Made by a program: the position numbers and the translations under genes. From positions 1 through 41,240 of the forward strand of contig JAVCDD010000340.1 of NCBI GenBank assembly GCA_030765125.1: a stretch of 41,240 bases of DNA, in the 5' to 3' direction. Positions within the stretch are counted from its first letter, which is position 1; the number at the start of each line of letters is the position of its first letter. Shown in pieces: positions 9,625 to 17,660 of the stretch. Below the pieces are notes generated by a model that saw only the letters and a program-made list of their open reading frames with translations, had not been told where the DNA came from and searched no databases. Origin of the DNA: Candidatus Hatepunaea meridiana (GTDB taxonomy: Bacteria; Electryoneota; AABM5-125-24; Hatepunaeales; Hatepunaeaceae).

Positions 9625-9681
9625 CGGGTTACCCTAATTGTAAGTTATCCCACGAGTTTGTGGTAAGTTGCCTGAATATCA

Positions 9682-9750
9682 TGTCACAGCTCGATGTCAT
9701 AGCTTGTCACAGCTCCTTATCATAGTTTGTCACAGTAAGTCATTACTGTG
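9682..9750. repeat. Three 23-bp direct repeats ending in a hairpin
   Basis: TGTCACAG occurs at 9682, 9705 and 9728, exactly 23 bases apart. The first two units also share CTC..., TCATAG(C/T)T, so these are tandem 23-bp repeats. The third unit contains a perfect hairpin, CACAGTAA (9731-9738), GTCA loop, TTACTGTG (9743-9750). The repeats lie in the 184-base gap between the DUF4411 gene and hsdR. They could be operator sites for hsdR expression or a small tandem-repeat array; the sequence does not decide. Confidence 0.6.
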
Positions 9751-9808
9751 TTCATTTTACCAGCCGGTAGCGTTTAGTCGGATCTGTGGGATTGTTCGTT
9801 CATCTGTC

Positions 9809-10303
9809 TCATCTGTGTGGTTCCAAGACAAACCGCGCTTGCTCATGCCGTAGCATCTCGAAGGGAGTTACACACTTGATGTTGAGACCGATGCAGGCGT
9901 TAGGAATCTTGATCTTCTTAGTCGAGGTCGATACAATCTCATGAGTGACAAGTGTGTGGCGGTGAGCCAAAGCGTGAGCGACTAAATAATAATCCGCGAT
10001 TTGAAGAAAGGTGTTCACTGCAGCTGGTTCGTAGTTTTGACTCGTTACCCAGGAGCTAACTGAACCAAGAGCTGGTAACATCGCTGAATCCGGTTTGAGG
10101 AAGAAATCCGACCCACGGTGCACTGCCCAATCTGCAAGTTCATCACCGCCTGCTTCGATCTCATCGCCTACTTTTTCAATACTAAAGACCCGCTCTGAAG
10201 CGTTGTTTTCTATAAGCCATTCCCAGAAAGCTGGACAAAAATCTAAGCCATAATGGAGGTTTTTAGCCTGTATGAATACATTAGCGTCAAGCAGATACGC
10301 CAT
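9809..10303 (-). CDS. DUF4411 family PIN-like protein (toxin-like)
   Basis: A 164-residue protein of the DUF4411 type. The N-terminus MAYLLDANVFIQAKN carries the first acidic residue of a PIN-like RNase fold. Further acidic residues are in EKVGDEIEAGGDELADW, and the C-terminal part has IADYYLVAHALAHRHTLVTHE, matching the D-x-x-L-x-A-x-A pattern of PIN domains. Its start overlaps the stop of the ImmA/IrrE-type gene (shared base at 10303), so the two form one unit. DUF4411 genes commonly follow an XRE-ImmA/IrrE gene, which suggests a toxin-antitoxin or stress pair carried inside the restriction locus. The RNase role is inferred from the family. Confidence 0.82.
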   Translation of the reverse strand: MAYLLDANVFIQAKNLHYGLDFCPAFWEWLIENNASERVFSIEKVGDEIEAGGDELADWAVHRGSDFFLKPDSAMLPALGSVSSWVTSQNYEPAAVNTFLQIADYYLVAHALAHRHTLVTHEIVSTSTKKIKIPNACIGLNIKCVTPFEMLRHEQARFVLEPHR

Positions 10304-11445
10304 TAGAGCACCCCCAATCTATGTCCGAGTTCGGTGAAAGTTGCAAGCTTCGAAAAACCGAGCATTCGGAAAGCATCGCGATGAAGCGTATGACCTTCAA
10401 GTGTGCTAATGACGAGCGCCCTGGCAAAGCGTTTACTCACGCGTGCCGGTAAAGTCAAGTAAAAACTTCCTCCACTCTGTTTAGGTAGCGCCATTATTCG
10501 TTCCAGCTCCTCAGAATAGGCTCTCCATAGTTCTTCCTGTGTAAGTCCACCTGCGTCGTGAATACGACGTAGGATGACTAAAGTGCTAACCTTAAAGTAT
10601 CGTGCCAGCCGATTTACTTCTGCATTTAGATCAAGCTCACTCTGATACTCATCTTTGAGCGCATCAAGCGGTACAAGCAGCTCAGCAGCTACCTGGTTAC
10701 ACCAGACTTCGACATCGTGAGAAGGCGCAGAAAGCAGACTAACATCGGAGAGTGCAGATTCACCCAGCCACACATGAGCCAACTCGTGCGCTAACGTGAA
10801 CATCTGTGCGGCTTTACTGTCAGCACCGTTGATGAATACCAGGGGTGCAAGATCGTCCACCAGAGCGAAACCTCTGAACTCCTGTGGATCGAGTTTTCTC
10901 CTATTATTGCTTCCAACCACACCACTTACCATGACTAAAACACCAAGCATATCAGCGTGCTCAATGAAGCGGCGCAAGGCGTCTGTCCAGGTTGGAGTAC
11001 GGCATCGTTCCGCGATATCGAATCCGAGTGCGTGTCGCATACTCGAGGCGGTTGCTTCGATTTCGTTGGTTAGATTCACAGAGCCCACGAATTCCCGAGG
11101 CTCCTCACCTACGGATCGTGCGAAGTCATGGTACCATTCCTGCCGTTGCTGGCAATTATAGACAGTGTCTAATAGATCAGGGCTCGGGTGTAAAACACGG
11201 TCATCAGCAACGGTGCGGAAATCGGGGATCGGAACACTCTCAACTGGTGGTTCCTGGAGGAAAAAGAAACCTACAGGAGTGCTCGTTGCTTTGGCGAAGC
11301 CTTCAAGTTGCTTAAGCGTTGGACTCATCTCACCCTGCTCCCAGAGCTCAAGTTTTGGAAATCTCTTGCTCAAGCTTACTATGCTTCGCCTTGCTCGTTC
11401 ACGAGCCCAGCGCAATAGTTCGGGTTTAACCATTACGCGATCCAT
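10303..11445 (-). CDS. XRE-family regulator fused to ImmA/IrrE metallopeptidase
   Basis: A 380-residue protein. Residues ~8-62 form a helix-turn-helix of the XRE type (LLRWARERARRSIVSLSKRF, KLELWEQGEMSPTLKQLEGF, then the typical TPVGFFFLQEPP). Residues ~190-270 hold the ImmA/IrrE peptidase with the zinc motif HELAH (~220-224) in FTLAHELAHVWLG, followed by EVWCNQVAAELLVP, which supplies the third zinc ligand region. Members cleave or bind repressors and often act as antitoxin or regulator for a neighbouring gene. It has a strong AGGAGG Shine-Dalgarno. It is followed without a gap by the DUF4411 gene. Confidence 0.88.
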   Translation of the reverse strand: MDRVMVKPELLRWARERARRSIVSLSKRFPKLELWEQGEMSPTLKQLEGFAKATSTPVGFFFLQEPPVESVPIPDFRTVADDRVLHPSPDLLDTVYNCQQRQEWYHDFARSVGEEPREFVGSVNLTNEIEATASSMRHALGFDIAERCRTPTWTDALRRFIEHADMLGVLVMVSGVVGSNNRRKLDPQEFRGFALVDDLAPLVFINGADSKAAQMFTLAHELAHVWLGESALSDVSLLSAPSHDVEVWCNQVAAELLVPLDALKDEYQSELDLNAEVNRLARYFKVSTLVILRRIHDAGGLTQEELWRAYSEELERIMALPKQSGGSFYLTLPARVSKRFARALVISTLEGHTLHRDAFRMLGFSKLATFTELGHRLGVL

Positions 11446-11546
11446 GCAACCTCCTCTTCTAAATCTAACTTACCCATCTCTGCTGCTGTATTGGAATAGC
11501 GCTTGATGACAGATTTGAAGGTTTGCTCGTTGTAGTGCATACACAT
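11433..11546 (-). CDS. Possible 37-residue ORF between the unknown gene and the ImmA gene
   Basis: A short frame (MCMHYNEQTFKSVIKRYSNTAA..., ending EEEVAWIA) begins just upstream of the end of the 123-residue gene and stops inside the start of the ImmA/IrrE-type gene. It fills the ~105-base gap between them. No Shine-Dalgarno is visible before its ATG, so it may be a non-coding gap or the remnant of a C-terminal extension. Confidence 0.25.
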   Translation of the reverse strand: MCMHYNEQTFKSVIKRYSNTAAEMGKLDLEEEVAWIA

Positions 11547-11550
11547 AGAA

Positions 11551-11922
11551 TCAACTATTTGACTGAAAGTAAGTCATTCCAATAGGACGGTCGTCATCTC
11601 TCTGCTGTCGGATGAAATACCATTTTTCAGGATGTAGCTGAACAGATCTCCAGACAAGCTGACCGAAAAAGAATCTTGCTGCATCCCAATCCTGATGGCA
11701 TGCCTGGTAGATTGGATCATAAGGGGTATCAGTCCAATCCGATCCTGGTATCCAACTTGAGGTTATGACTTGCTTTCCAATGGGTGTTGCATCCATAAGC
11801 TCGTGAATGGCAGCGATGATGACATTAAAGTGTTCTTCACTTAGATTTCCCATCCAGTGATTATATGACTGTTTGTGTGGCATATGGGTTTGTTGCACAT
11901 CTTCAAGGTTAAACAGTGACAT
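11551..11922 (-). CDS. Conserved-looking hypothetical protein of the restriction locus
   Basis: A 123-residue soluble protein that I do not recognise. It is rich in Trp, His and aromatic residues (HKQSYNHWMGNLSEEHF, WIPGSDWTDTPYDPIYQACH, FFFGQLVWRSVQLHPEKWYF) and has no membrane segment. It starts at ATG 11922, sharing its first base region with the last codon of the frameshifted nuclease-like gene, so it belongs to the same cotranscribed unit. The pairing suggests it is an accessory partner, perhaps an inhibitor or targeting subunit. That is inference from gene order only. Confidence 0.6.
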   Translation of the reverse strand: MSLFNLEDVQQTHMPHKQSYNHWMGNLSEEHFNVIIAAIHELMDATPIGKQVITSSWIPGSDWTDTPYDPIYQACHQDWDAARFFFGQLVWRSVQLHPEKWYFIRQQRDDDRPIGMTYFQSNS

Positions 11923-12455
11923 TAGATAATCTCCTCTCGAAACAATCGACTAGGAAGTAAAACTATCCCATCAAGTCCTAATCCTAAACTTTGAAGTTCA
12001 TTCGTGCCGATAAGAGCCTTAATATCTTGCATTAGTCTTGTCCATTCCTGAGTGACCACATCTTGTGTTCTGAAAGTACTCAGCAAACCTATCATGTAAT
12101 CGTCACTGAATTGTGCAACATCAAATTCTAAGTTTTGCAAGTTGTAAGTCTCTGTTCCTAATATTTCTAAATACTGCTTAATCGGTGCGTAATAAAGTCT
12201 CACAAAAGTTTGAGGATCAATCTCCCAATGTGTATCAGTCTGATTCTCGTCGTCTGGATCATCCAGTAATACGGAAATCGGATTGGTGAATAAACGAACA
12301 ACACTTGCTGAAGTAGTGTCAGGCACGAGTCCATATATAGAGTTGACTCGACCAGCCTGATTTTTCGCTCTGAGAACCTCAACGGTACTTACACTTCTTG
12401 ATCTCCCCTTCGCTTCTAATACATGCCAATTATTGTGCCAATCTAAACCTGCCAA
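11922..12455 (-). CDS. C-terminal fragment of a putative PD-(D/E)xK-like protein (frameshifted)
   Basis: A 177-residue frame that can begin only at a TTG (12455), inside the end of the previous frame. Its first residues, LAGLDWHNNWHVLEAKGRSRS, look like the D...ExK core of a restriction-like nuclease (Asp, then EAK). The rest, with AKNQAGRV, DTTSASVVRLFTNPISVLLDDPDDE and an acidic middle, is not a recognised domain. Reading this frame upstream gives SRGDLAGLD before the TTG, which looks like natural continuation. It and the 145-residue frame therefore most likely were one ~320-residue protein split by a +/-1 shift near 12455-12500. It could still be expressed as a separate polypeptide or by programmed frameshifting. 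Confidence 0.55.
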   Translation of the reverse strand: MAGLDWHNNWHVLEAKGRSRSVSTVEVLRAKNQAGRVNSIYGLVPDTTSASVVRLFTNPISVLLDDPDDENQTDTHWEIDPQTFVRLYYAPIKQYLEILGTETYNLQNLEFDVAQFSDDYMIGLLSTFRTQDVVTQEWTRLMQDIKALIGTNELQSLGLGLDGIVLLPSRLFREEII

Positions 12456-12880
12456 ATCTCCACGAGATTTGGGACCACGTGATCCCGATCTGGTGCCAGC
12501 TGAACTACCCCATCCATTACAAGCCGATCAAGGTGTATTAACCAAGGGATTTGTAATTTCCTTTCAGCAATGAGTTTTGTGAATGCCATCCCCAACCAAT
12601 ATGTACTTCCAGCAATTTCGGAAGAATCACGATTGTAATAGGATCTGCGAACCGAGAGTAAACGATTTCTGCGACTAATGAAGATTGAATTGGCAATAGC
12701 TGTAAATAACCTGTTAGTCAGAACTCTCCATCCGTCACTTGAAAGATTAATGAGGTCTCGATAACCAACTGTAATCAATGCTCTTAGAACATCATGCTTC
12801 GAAGCAATCTCCAAAGATTTCCCATTTGTCCCCGCATAAGTGCCGACGAAACCACGTGCATTCACTTCAAATTCAGCCAT
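12443..12880 (-). CDS. N-terminal fragment of the same split protein
   Basis: A 145-residue frame beginning at ATG 12880, overlapping the hsdS stop by eight bases. Its content (FEVNARGFVGTYAGTNG, KHDVLRALITVGYRDL, STYWLGMAFTKLIAERK) matches no family I can name. It ends soon after LVMDGVVQLAPDRD with an out-of-character tail (HVVPNLVEIWQV), while the overlapping frame continues with a coherent nuclease-like motif. I read it as the N-terminal half of a frameshifted gene, cotranscribed with hsdS. Confidence 0.55.
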   Translation of the reverse strand: MAEFEVNARGFVGTYAGTNGKSLEIASKHDVLRALITVGYRDLINLSSDGWRVLTNRLFTAIANSIFISRRNRLLSVRRSYYNRDSSEIAGSTYWLGMAFTKLIAERKLQIPWLIHLDRLVMDGVVQLAPDRDHVVPNLVEIWQV

Positions 12881-14192
12881 GCCTACCCCTCCTCATATCA
12901 ATCTTCCCCGTCACTGCCGATGAGATCAGCACCGACCGATACTCAAAAAGCAGGTCAACGGAGTGCTGTATCTTCTCGGACAGGGAGTCAATGTCGGCTG
13001 TCCCACTGTCGAGATAAGCGGTAATCTTTTGCTGCTCTATCAATGGTGGGACGACAATAATCATCTCGCCAAGTTCTTCAGCATTTAAGTGTGGCTGTGC
13101 CGCCCTCATCCGAGCAAGGTAGATTTGACCTTGCAGAATATACCTACTGAGCAAAGCATAAGCCCAAAATTCGGGACATTCCCTCTTCAGCCGGAGGACT
13201 AAGTCGTAGCCAGCAATGGAGCCTTCCCATTCTTGGGGTATAATCGCAGAATCACCAGTATAGGCACCACTTCGGACAACAAGGATGTCTCGGCGACGCA
13301 AGAGAACGGCTCGTGACCACGGAACATCATCAGGATCTACCCTCAGGATTGCCTCACCATTGATCCTGCCTCTATAGATATCAGTCGCTCGGATGAATGG
13401 CACCCCATCTTCCAACTGAGCAGGTGGTTCGCCGAGACCATATCGAATAGATCCAAGGTGCTTTATTCGCTTTCTACTCCAATGTTCCGGCACCTCTCCC
13501 AGCCATTCAATTCCGGAGTCCTTCATCGTCACATTGGGGTTCAGACCTTTGGTGACGGCGTTGCTAATGAGGGCGGCGCGCTTCTCCTGCAGCAACTCGA
13601 TCTGCCTCTCCTTCTTCTCGATTAGTGTATCGATCCGCACTGTCTCACGGTCGAGGAAAGTGGCGATGGCACGTTGCTCAGATTGAGGCGGTGCTATTAG
13701 ATAGATAGCACCCAATTTATCCTTACCCAATTCTGTGAAAGTCGACCCTTGACCCCAGGACTCAAATTCCTGCCTTGTAGTCAATAGTTGGTAGTAGAAA
13801 TAACGTTTGTCATCATCAATGCAGAACACTAAAGAACGACAGCCTTGATTGGTGCAAGTTGGAACGCCTGAAATCGCAAGATGACCTATTGGGGCTCGTG
13901 TTGATAGAATGAGGCTTCCAGCAGGAGCAAGCTTTGTTCCACAACTGTTATAACCTTCTTTCGTAATCATTCTCTGAGTGAATTGAAGTTTATCGCCTTT
14001 CAGGCTGCCCAAATCATCTGGAGTAGCCCAAGGAATATCTCCATCCCAGTATTTAGGTTCGCCACTTTTAGGAGTTGAGCCATTCAATATCCAGAAAAAT
14101 CGTTTTAATGGTTTCAATATCCAATGTTCCGGCACCTCTCCCAGCCATTCACTGCCAGAGGGCGTCATCTTGCTGTAGGAGGGCAGTTTCAT
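12873..14192 (-). CDS. hsdS: Type I restriction-modification specificity subunit HsdS
   Basis: A 439-residue HsdS with the expected two-fold organisation. Each half begins with the same signature (SGSEWLGEVPEHWILKPLKR near residue 12, SGIEWLGEVPEHWSRKRIKH near residue 226). Each signature introduces a target-recognition domain. Each half ends in a conserved coiled-coil helix region (PPQSEQRAIATFLDRETVRIDTLIEKKERQIELLQEKR and PPLIEQQKITAYLDSGTADIDSLSEKI). It sets the DNA sequence that HsdM methylates and HsdR attacks. Its ATG overlaps the stop of the small membrane gene (ATGA), so the genes are cotranscribed. The recognition sequence cannot be read from the protein. Confidence 0.95.
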   Translation of the reverse strand: MKLPSYSKMTPSGSEWLGEVPEHWILKPLKRFFWILNGSTPKSGEPKYWDGDIPWATPDDLGSLKGDKLQFTQRMITKEGYNSCGTKLAPAGSLILSTRAPIGHLAISGVPTCTNQGCRSLVFCIDDDKRYFYYQLLTTRQEFESWGQGSTFTELGKDKLGAIYLIAPPQSEQRAIATFLDRETVRIDTLIEKKERQIELLQEKRAALISNAVTKGLNPNVTMKDSGIEWLGEVPEHWSRKRIKHLGSIRYGLGEPPAQLEDGVPFIRATDIYRGRINGEAILRVDPDDVPWSRAVLLRRRDILVVRSGAYTGDSAIIPQEWEGSIAGYDLVLRLKRECPEFWAYALLSRYILQGQIYLARMRAAQPHLNAEELGEMIIVVPPLIEQQKITAYLDSGTADIDSLSEKIQHSVDLLFEYRSVLISSAVTGKIDMRRGRHG

Positions 14193-14671
14193 GTCAGATC
14201 TATTTTCTCCTTATCAGAAACAAGTACTGAACCTATTGCAGCACTGAGATCACTTAAACTCTGTAAGAGCTTTGTTCCATTGTCTTTCAGATCTTGCCCG
14301 CTTCTGGCTGCAGAAAATGCTTCAAGTATAGGAGTCACTTTTCCAAGGCGGTCGTCAAGATCTGGTATGCCATGTAAACTAGAACTACATCTCTTCACTG
14401 CTTCAATGTAGTCCTGTGCGCTTCTAGCAGGTTCTGATGGATTGTTGCCTCTCAGATCAGAGGCTCTGGCGCCCGCGCCAAAGATAGCCAGAGCTTTGTA
14501 GGTCTCACTCCAACGGAGTTGCAATTGCGAGAGGTCCGATATACGACGCTGATTGGCAATTTGTTTCTTGGCTCGGGATGCGTGGTACTTTGCTTGGTTG
14601 GCATAGCGCCAAGAAAAGTAAGCTCCTACGATAGATGCAATTGCGCCTACACCGTAGAGAATGCCCATCAT
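14189..14671 (-). CDS. Small membrane-anchored hypothetical protein
   Basis: A 160-residue protein with one N-terminal membrane segment (MMGILYGVGAIASIVGAYFSW) followed by a basic stretch (RYANQAKYHASRAKKQ). That order predicts a soluble cytoplasmic domain. The rest is helical and polar (LRWSETYKALAIFGAGARA, AQDYIEAVKRC, TKLLQSLSDLSAAIGSVL). No family is recognised. It is overlapped at both ends by YfbU-like and hsdS genes. Small membrane proteins of this kind recur inside type I loci, but their function is unknown. Confidence 0.7.
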   Translation of the reverse strand: MMGILYGVGAIASIVGAYFSWRYANQAKYHASRAKKQIANQRRISDLSQLQLRWSETYKALAIFGAGARASDLRGNNPSEPARSAQDYIEAVKRCSSSLHGIPDLDDRLGKVTPILEAFSAARSGQDLKDNGTKLLQSLSDLSAAIGSVLVSDKEKIDLT

Positions 14672-15213
14672 CGTCGGTGCTCTGGATGTGTCTGAGCATC
14701 TAGGATCCGCTTGATCTCATCATGTGTGAAATTGTACTTCTTACCGATGTTAGACAAGGTATCTAACATGCGATGATACATATCGTTGACACGGGAATGA
14801 CTATTAAGATCAAATCCCGGGCGACCATCAAGGACTTCAGTCCAACGCTGTTGCCTGAGAATTAGGAAACGAGCGTAACCAAGACGGCCCGTGCCATCAT
14901 TCCCGTCAAAGCCCATGAATTGCAGATCCTCTTTTTCAATCTCCTTTTTGTCTTCGAGATTATCAAAACTGTCATTCAAAGCGCGGTACATGTCCAGTAT
15001 ATCCATTACTTCCCGACAGATATCTTCTGAGAGTTGGCTCTCGTTTATGGAAGGGTTCAAGTCACTATAGTGCATCTCGTAGCCCATTTCCACAATGATG
15101 CGCAACCCTTCATACCACTCAGCTTCCTCCGGGAAGAGTGCCTTGAGGATGCGGTATTGATTCTCAAGGATTATTCGATCTTTGACGGTGAGTTCTATCC
15201 GGTCATCACTCAT
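14668..15213 (-). CDS. YfbU family protein
   Basis: A 181-residue protein of the YfbU family. Recognisable are the start ELTVKDRIILENQYRILKALFPEE, the pattern YEGLRIIVEMGYEMHYSDL and SEDICREVMDILDMYRAL. The central FMGFDGNDGTGRLGYARFLI and the C-terminal YHRMLDTLSNIG also fit. An AGGAG Shine-Dalgarno precedes the ATG. The biochemical role of YfbU is unknown, though such genes are often found in restriction and toxin-like cassettes. Here it lies eleven bases after hsdM and overlaps the next gene by four bases. Confidence 0.88.
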   Translation of the reverse strand: MSDDRIELTVKDRIILENQYRILKALFPEEAEWYEGLRIIVEMGYEMHYSDLNPSINESQLSEDICREVMDILDMYRALNDSFDNLEDKKEIEKEDLQFMGFDGNDGTGRLGYARFLILRQQRWTEVLDGRPGFDLNSHSRVNDMYHRMLDTLSNIGKKYNFTHDEIKRILDAQTHPEHRR

Positions 15214-15223
15214 AGCAATTCTC

Positions 15224-17239
15224 CTACGGTTTTGTGACTATCGCGAGCATGTCCGCGATATCCTGCTCAATCAGTCTTAGATCCACTTCAATCTCCTCTA
15301 ACGGTCGAGGTGGAATATACTTGTAAAAATAACGATTGAAATTGATCTCGTAGCCGACCTTGGTTTTGGAACGGTCTATCCAGGCGTCCGGTACATGCAG
15401 CAGGACTTCACGCCTGAAGTATTCCTCGATGTCCTGCTTTAGTGGGATATTTTCGTAATCGCGCAATTCGGGGTCTGGTTCGGGATTGCCTTTGGAGTCC
15501 GTGCAGATATCAGCGGTTTCGTCCCGTTCAGATAAAGCCCTTAGAATGGCTTTGAATAGCGGAGTCGGAATCTTAATCCCGGTCTCCTTGAAGCACACTT
15601 TCATCATTTCTGCAAAGTCGTCACGGTTCTTTACAACGCCCTTTGGGGCAAGACCGTACAACGCGGAGATGATGGCCTTCTGAAGCGTGAGACCTTCGGT
15701 AATCTCTTTCTGTGCGGCTTTTATATCCTTCCGTTTCTTGCTGGTTGCGAGCTTCTTGAAAGCTGATGCTTGTTCCATGCGCGTCACGCGCTCCTTATCC
15801 ACGGTGAAGTTGAGCTTCAATAGTCGTTCTACAGTAATTCGATGATACCCGAAATCTGTATTGTCAAATATGCGAACATACTCACCCTCTCCGAACTCAC
15901 CGTATAGGCGTGTGATGTCATCGCGCTGGTCTTCACAAGTTTCATGGCGCTTTTGACCGAGACTCTTGCGCATTTTCTTGAAAAAGCTCGTCGCATTCAC
16001 CAGTTGAATCTTACCCTTGCGACGCCGTTCTTTGCGGTTCGTGACGATCCAGAGATATGTGTAAATACCGGTATTGTAAAACAGTTGATCGGGAAGAGCC
16101 ACAATCGCTTCGAGCCAATCATTTTCGAATATCCAGCGGCGAATTTCGCTTTCTCCTGAGCCTGCTGAACCGGTGAAAAGTGGTGAGCCGTTGAAGACTA
16201 TTGCCAGGCGCGTCCCCCCTTCCTTGCGGTCCTTCATCTTGCTGATCATATGTTGCAGGAAGAGCAGTGAGCCATCGTTTATCCGGGGTAAACCAGCACC
16301 AAATCTCCCTCCAAAACCCTGTTCATCACGCTCTCGGCGTATGTGGTCTTCCTCAGGTTTCCATTCAACTCCGAACGGAGGATTTGCAAGCATATAGTCG
16401 AAATGTTGGCTCGGAAAGTAATCATCAGTGAAGCTGTCGCCGAACGTGATGTGGTTGATGTCCTGTCCCTTGATCATCATATCCGAGCCGCAGATGGCAT
16501 AAGCCTGGGCGTTGTAATCTTGTCCAAAAACCTCGAGGCTTGCATCCGGATTAAGCTCTCGGAGGTATTCTTCAGATACTGATAGCATACCACCTGTCCC
16601 ACAGGCGGGATCATAGAGGGTTTTAACGATTCCCCTGGTGGTGAGCACTTCACTATCGGGCATGAAAATTAGGTTCACCATAAAGCGGATGACCTCGCGT
16701 GGAGTAAAGTGGTCACCAGCTTCCTCATTAGAAGCCTCGTTGAACCGGCGTATGAGCTCCTCAAAGATATAGCCCATTTCGATGTTCGAAACTTTGTCCG
16801 GGTGCAGATCAATCTCGCGGAACCTGGAAACGATCAGGAATAGACGATTAGCCTTATCGAGCTTGGCTATATGCTCCTCAAAACCAAACTGCTCGATAAT
16901 CTCACGGGCACGGTCGGAAAATCCTTTGATATAGTGGGTCAGATTTGCAGCGATATTATTAGGATCACCCTTTAATCTCTCGAAGGTAAAGCGGCTGATG
17001 TTATAGAAAGGCATACCGGATACTTTGCAGAGTATCGGTTCGACATTTTTCACTTTGCTACCCTGAAGGCTTCTGAGCCTTTCAAGCACCTTCTCTTTGG
17101 TGGGTTCCAGAACACAGTCAAGCCGCCTTAGAACGGTCAGAGGTAGCATTACATCCTTGTATTGATTCGGACGATATGGACCCCGAAGCAGATCAGCTAC
17201 TGACCAGATAAAACCGACCTTCTCACCGAAGTTGTTCAT
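15224..17239 (-). CDS. hsdM: Type I DNA methyltransferase subunit HsdM
   Basis: A 671-residue N6-adenine methyltransferase subunit. The HsdM N-terminal helical domain (residues ~5-140) includes VADLLRGPYRPNQYKDVMLPLTVLRRL. The catalytic core carries the SAM-binding motif DPACGTGGM (~210-218) and the adenine motif NPPFG (~286-290). The C-terminal part (~500-671) is longer than in the shortest family members. A GGAGG Shine-Dalgarno stands five bases before the ATG. The start overlaps the stop of the XRE gene (ATGA). It methylates the site defined by HsdS and forms the restriction complex with HsdR. Confidence 0.96.
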   Translation of the reverse strand: MNNFGEKVGFIWSVADLLRGPYRPNQYKDVMLPLTVLRRLDCVLEPTKEKVLERLRSLQGSKVKNVEPILCKVSGMPFYNISRFTFERLKGDPNNIAANLTHYIKGFSDRAREIIEQFGFEEHIAKLDKANRLFLIVSRFREIDLHPDKVSNIEMGYIFEELIRRFNEASNEEAGDHFTPREVIRFMVNLIFMPDSEVLTTRGIVKTLYDPACGTGGMLSVSEEYLRELNPDASLEVFGQDYNAQAYAICGSDMMIKGQDINHITFGDSFTDDYFPSQHFDYMLANPPFGVEWKPEEDHIRRERDEQGFGGRFGAGLPRINDGSLLFLQHMISKMKDRKEGGTRLAIVFNGSPLFTGSAGSGESEIRRWIFENDWLEAIVALPDQLFYNTGIYTYLWIVTNRKERRRKGKIQLVNATSFFKKMRKSLGQKRHETCEDQRDDITRLYGEFGEGEYVRIFDNTDFGYHRITVERLLKLNFTVDKERVTRMEQASAFKKLATSKKRKDIKAAQKEITEGLTLQKAIISALYGLAPKGVVKNRDDFAEMMKVCFKETGIKIPTPLFKAILRALSERDETADICTDSKGNPEPDPELRDYENIPLKQDIEEYFRREVLLHVPDAWIDRSKTKVGYEINFNRYFYKYIPPRPLEEIEVDLRLIEQDIADMLAIVTKP

Positions 17240-17502
17240 AATTCCCTCCAGTTGCTTCGAACAATGTTCAGAGAGTTAAGAATGTCTTCTGGTAGCGTCA
17301 GCCTTCCCTGATCGGTCATCTTAATACAGAAACTGTCGAATTGAGCTTTAGCTAACTTCGATGGTTTGGCTTGACCATTCTCCCATCGGTTCACCGTAGC
17401 GAAACTAACTCCCAGCTGTCGCGCCAAGTCTTCCTGACTTAAGCCGAGTTGTTCGCGTATATCTCTAATGATTACCGGATAATCAATCGTATCAGATTTC
17501 AT
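17236..17502 (-). CDS. XRE-family helix-turn-helix regulator of the type I locus
   Basis: An 88-residue protein with an HTH_3 domain at ~8-62: IRDIREQLGLSQEDLARQLGVSFATVNRWENGQAKPSKLA. I choose ATG 17502 because the upstream in-frame alternative is a TTG at 17538, only 11 bases from the -10 element. The gene overlaps hsdM by four bases and heads the operon. With a 24-bp palindrome over its own promoter, it probably represses itself and the restriction genes, delaying restriction after transfer as C-proteins do. The autoregulation is inferred. Confidence 0.85.
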   Translation of the reverse strand: MKSDTIDYPVIIRDIREQLGLSQEDLARQLGVSFATVNRWENGQAKPSKLAKAQFDSFCIKMTDQGRLTLPEDILNSLNIVRSNWREL

Positions 17503-17540
17503 TGAACGAAGTCCTTGATAGAATGGTTGTGATTCCAAGC

Positions 17541-17575
17541 TTACATAAGTTATAACATTCGTAAATAAAAGTCAA
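17541..17575 (-). promoter_or_regulatory. Promoter and 24-bp palindromic operator of the restriction locus
   Basis: Read on the minus strand: -35 TTGACT (17570-17575), a 15-base spacer, and -10 TATAAC (17549-17554). The -10 lies inside an imperfect palindrome at 17541-17564 with outer arms TTAC/GTAA and core GTTATAAC. A dyad over the -10 of an XRE gene is the classic position for an autorepressor. The 15-base spacer is short, which would make the promoter weak. Confidence 0.55.
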
Positions 17576-17610
17576 GGTTCCACTCGGTAAACCAGTTGAC
17601 GAAACACAAA

Positions 17611-17642
17611 GCGGGAGGCAGCTAATACAAACTACCTCCCGC
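17611..17642 (-). terminator. Rho-independent terminator of the acidic SAP-like gene
   Basis: Arms GCGGGAGG (17611-17618) and CCTCCCGC (17635-17642) flank a 16-base loop. On the minus strand the stem is followed by TTTGTGTTT. It lies 18 bases past the stop of the gene at 17661. Confidence 0.75.
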
Positions 17643-17660
17643 TTATAATCGAAGGGAAAA

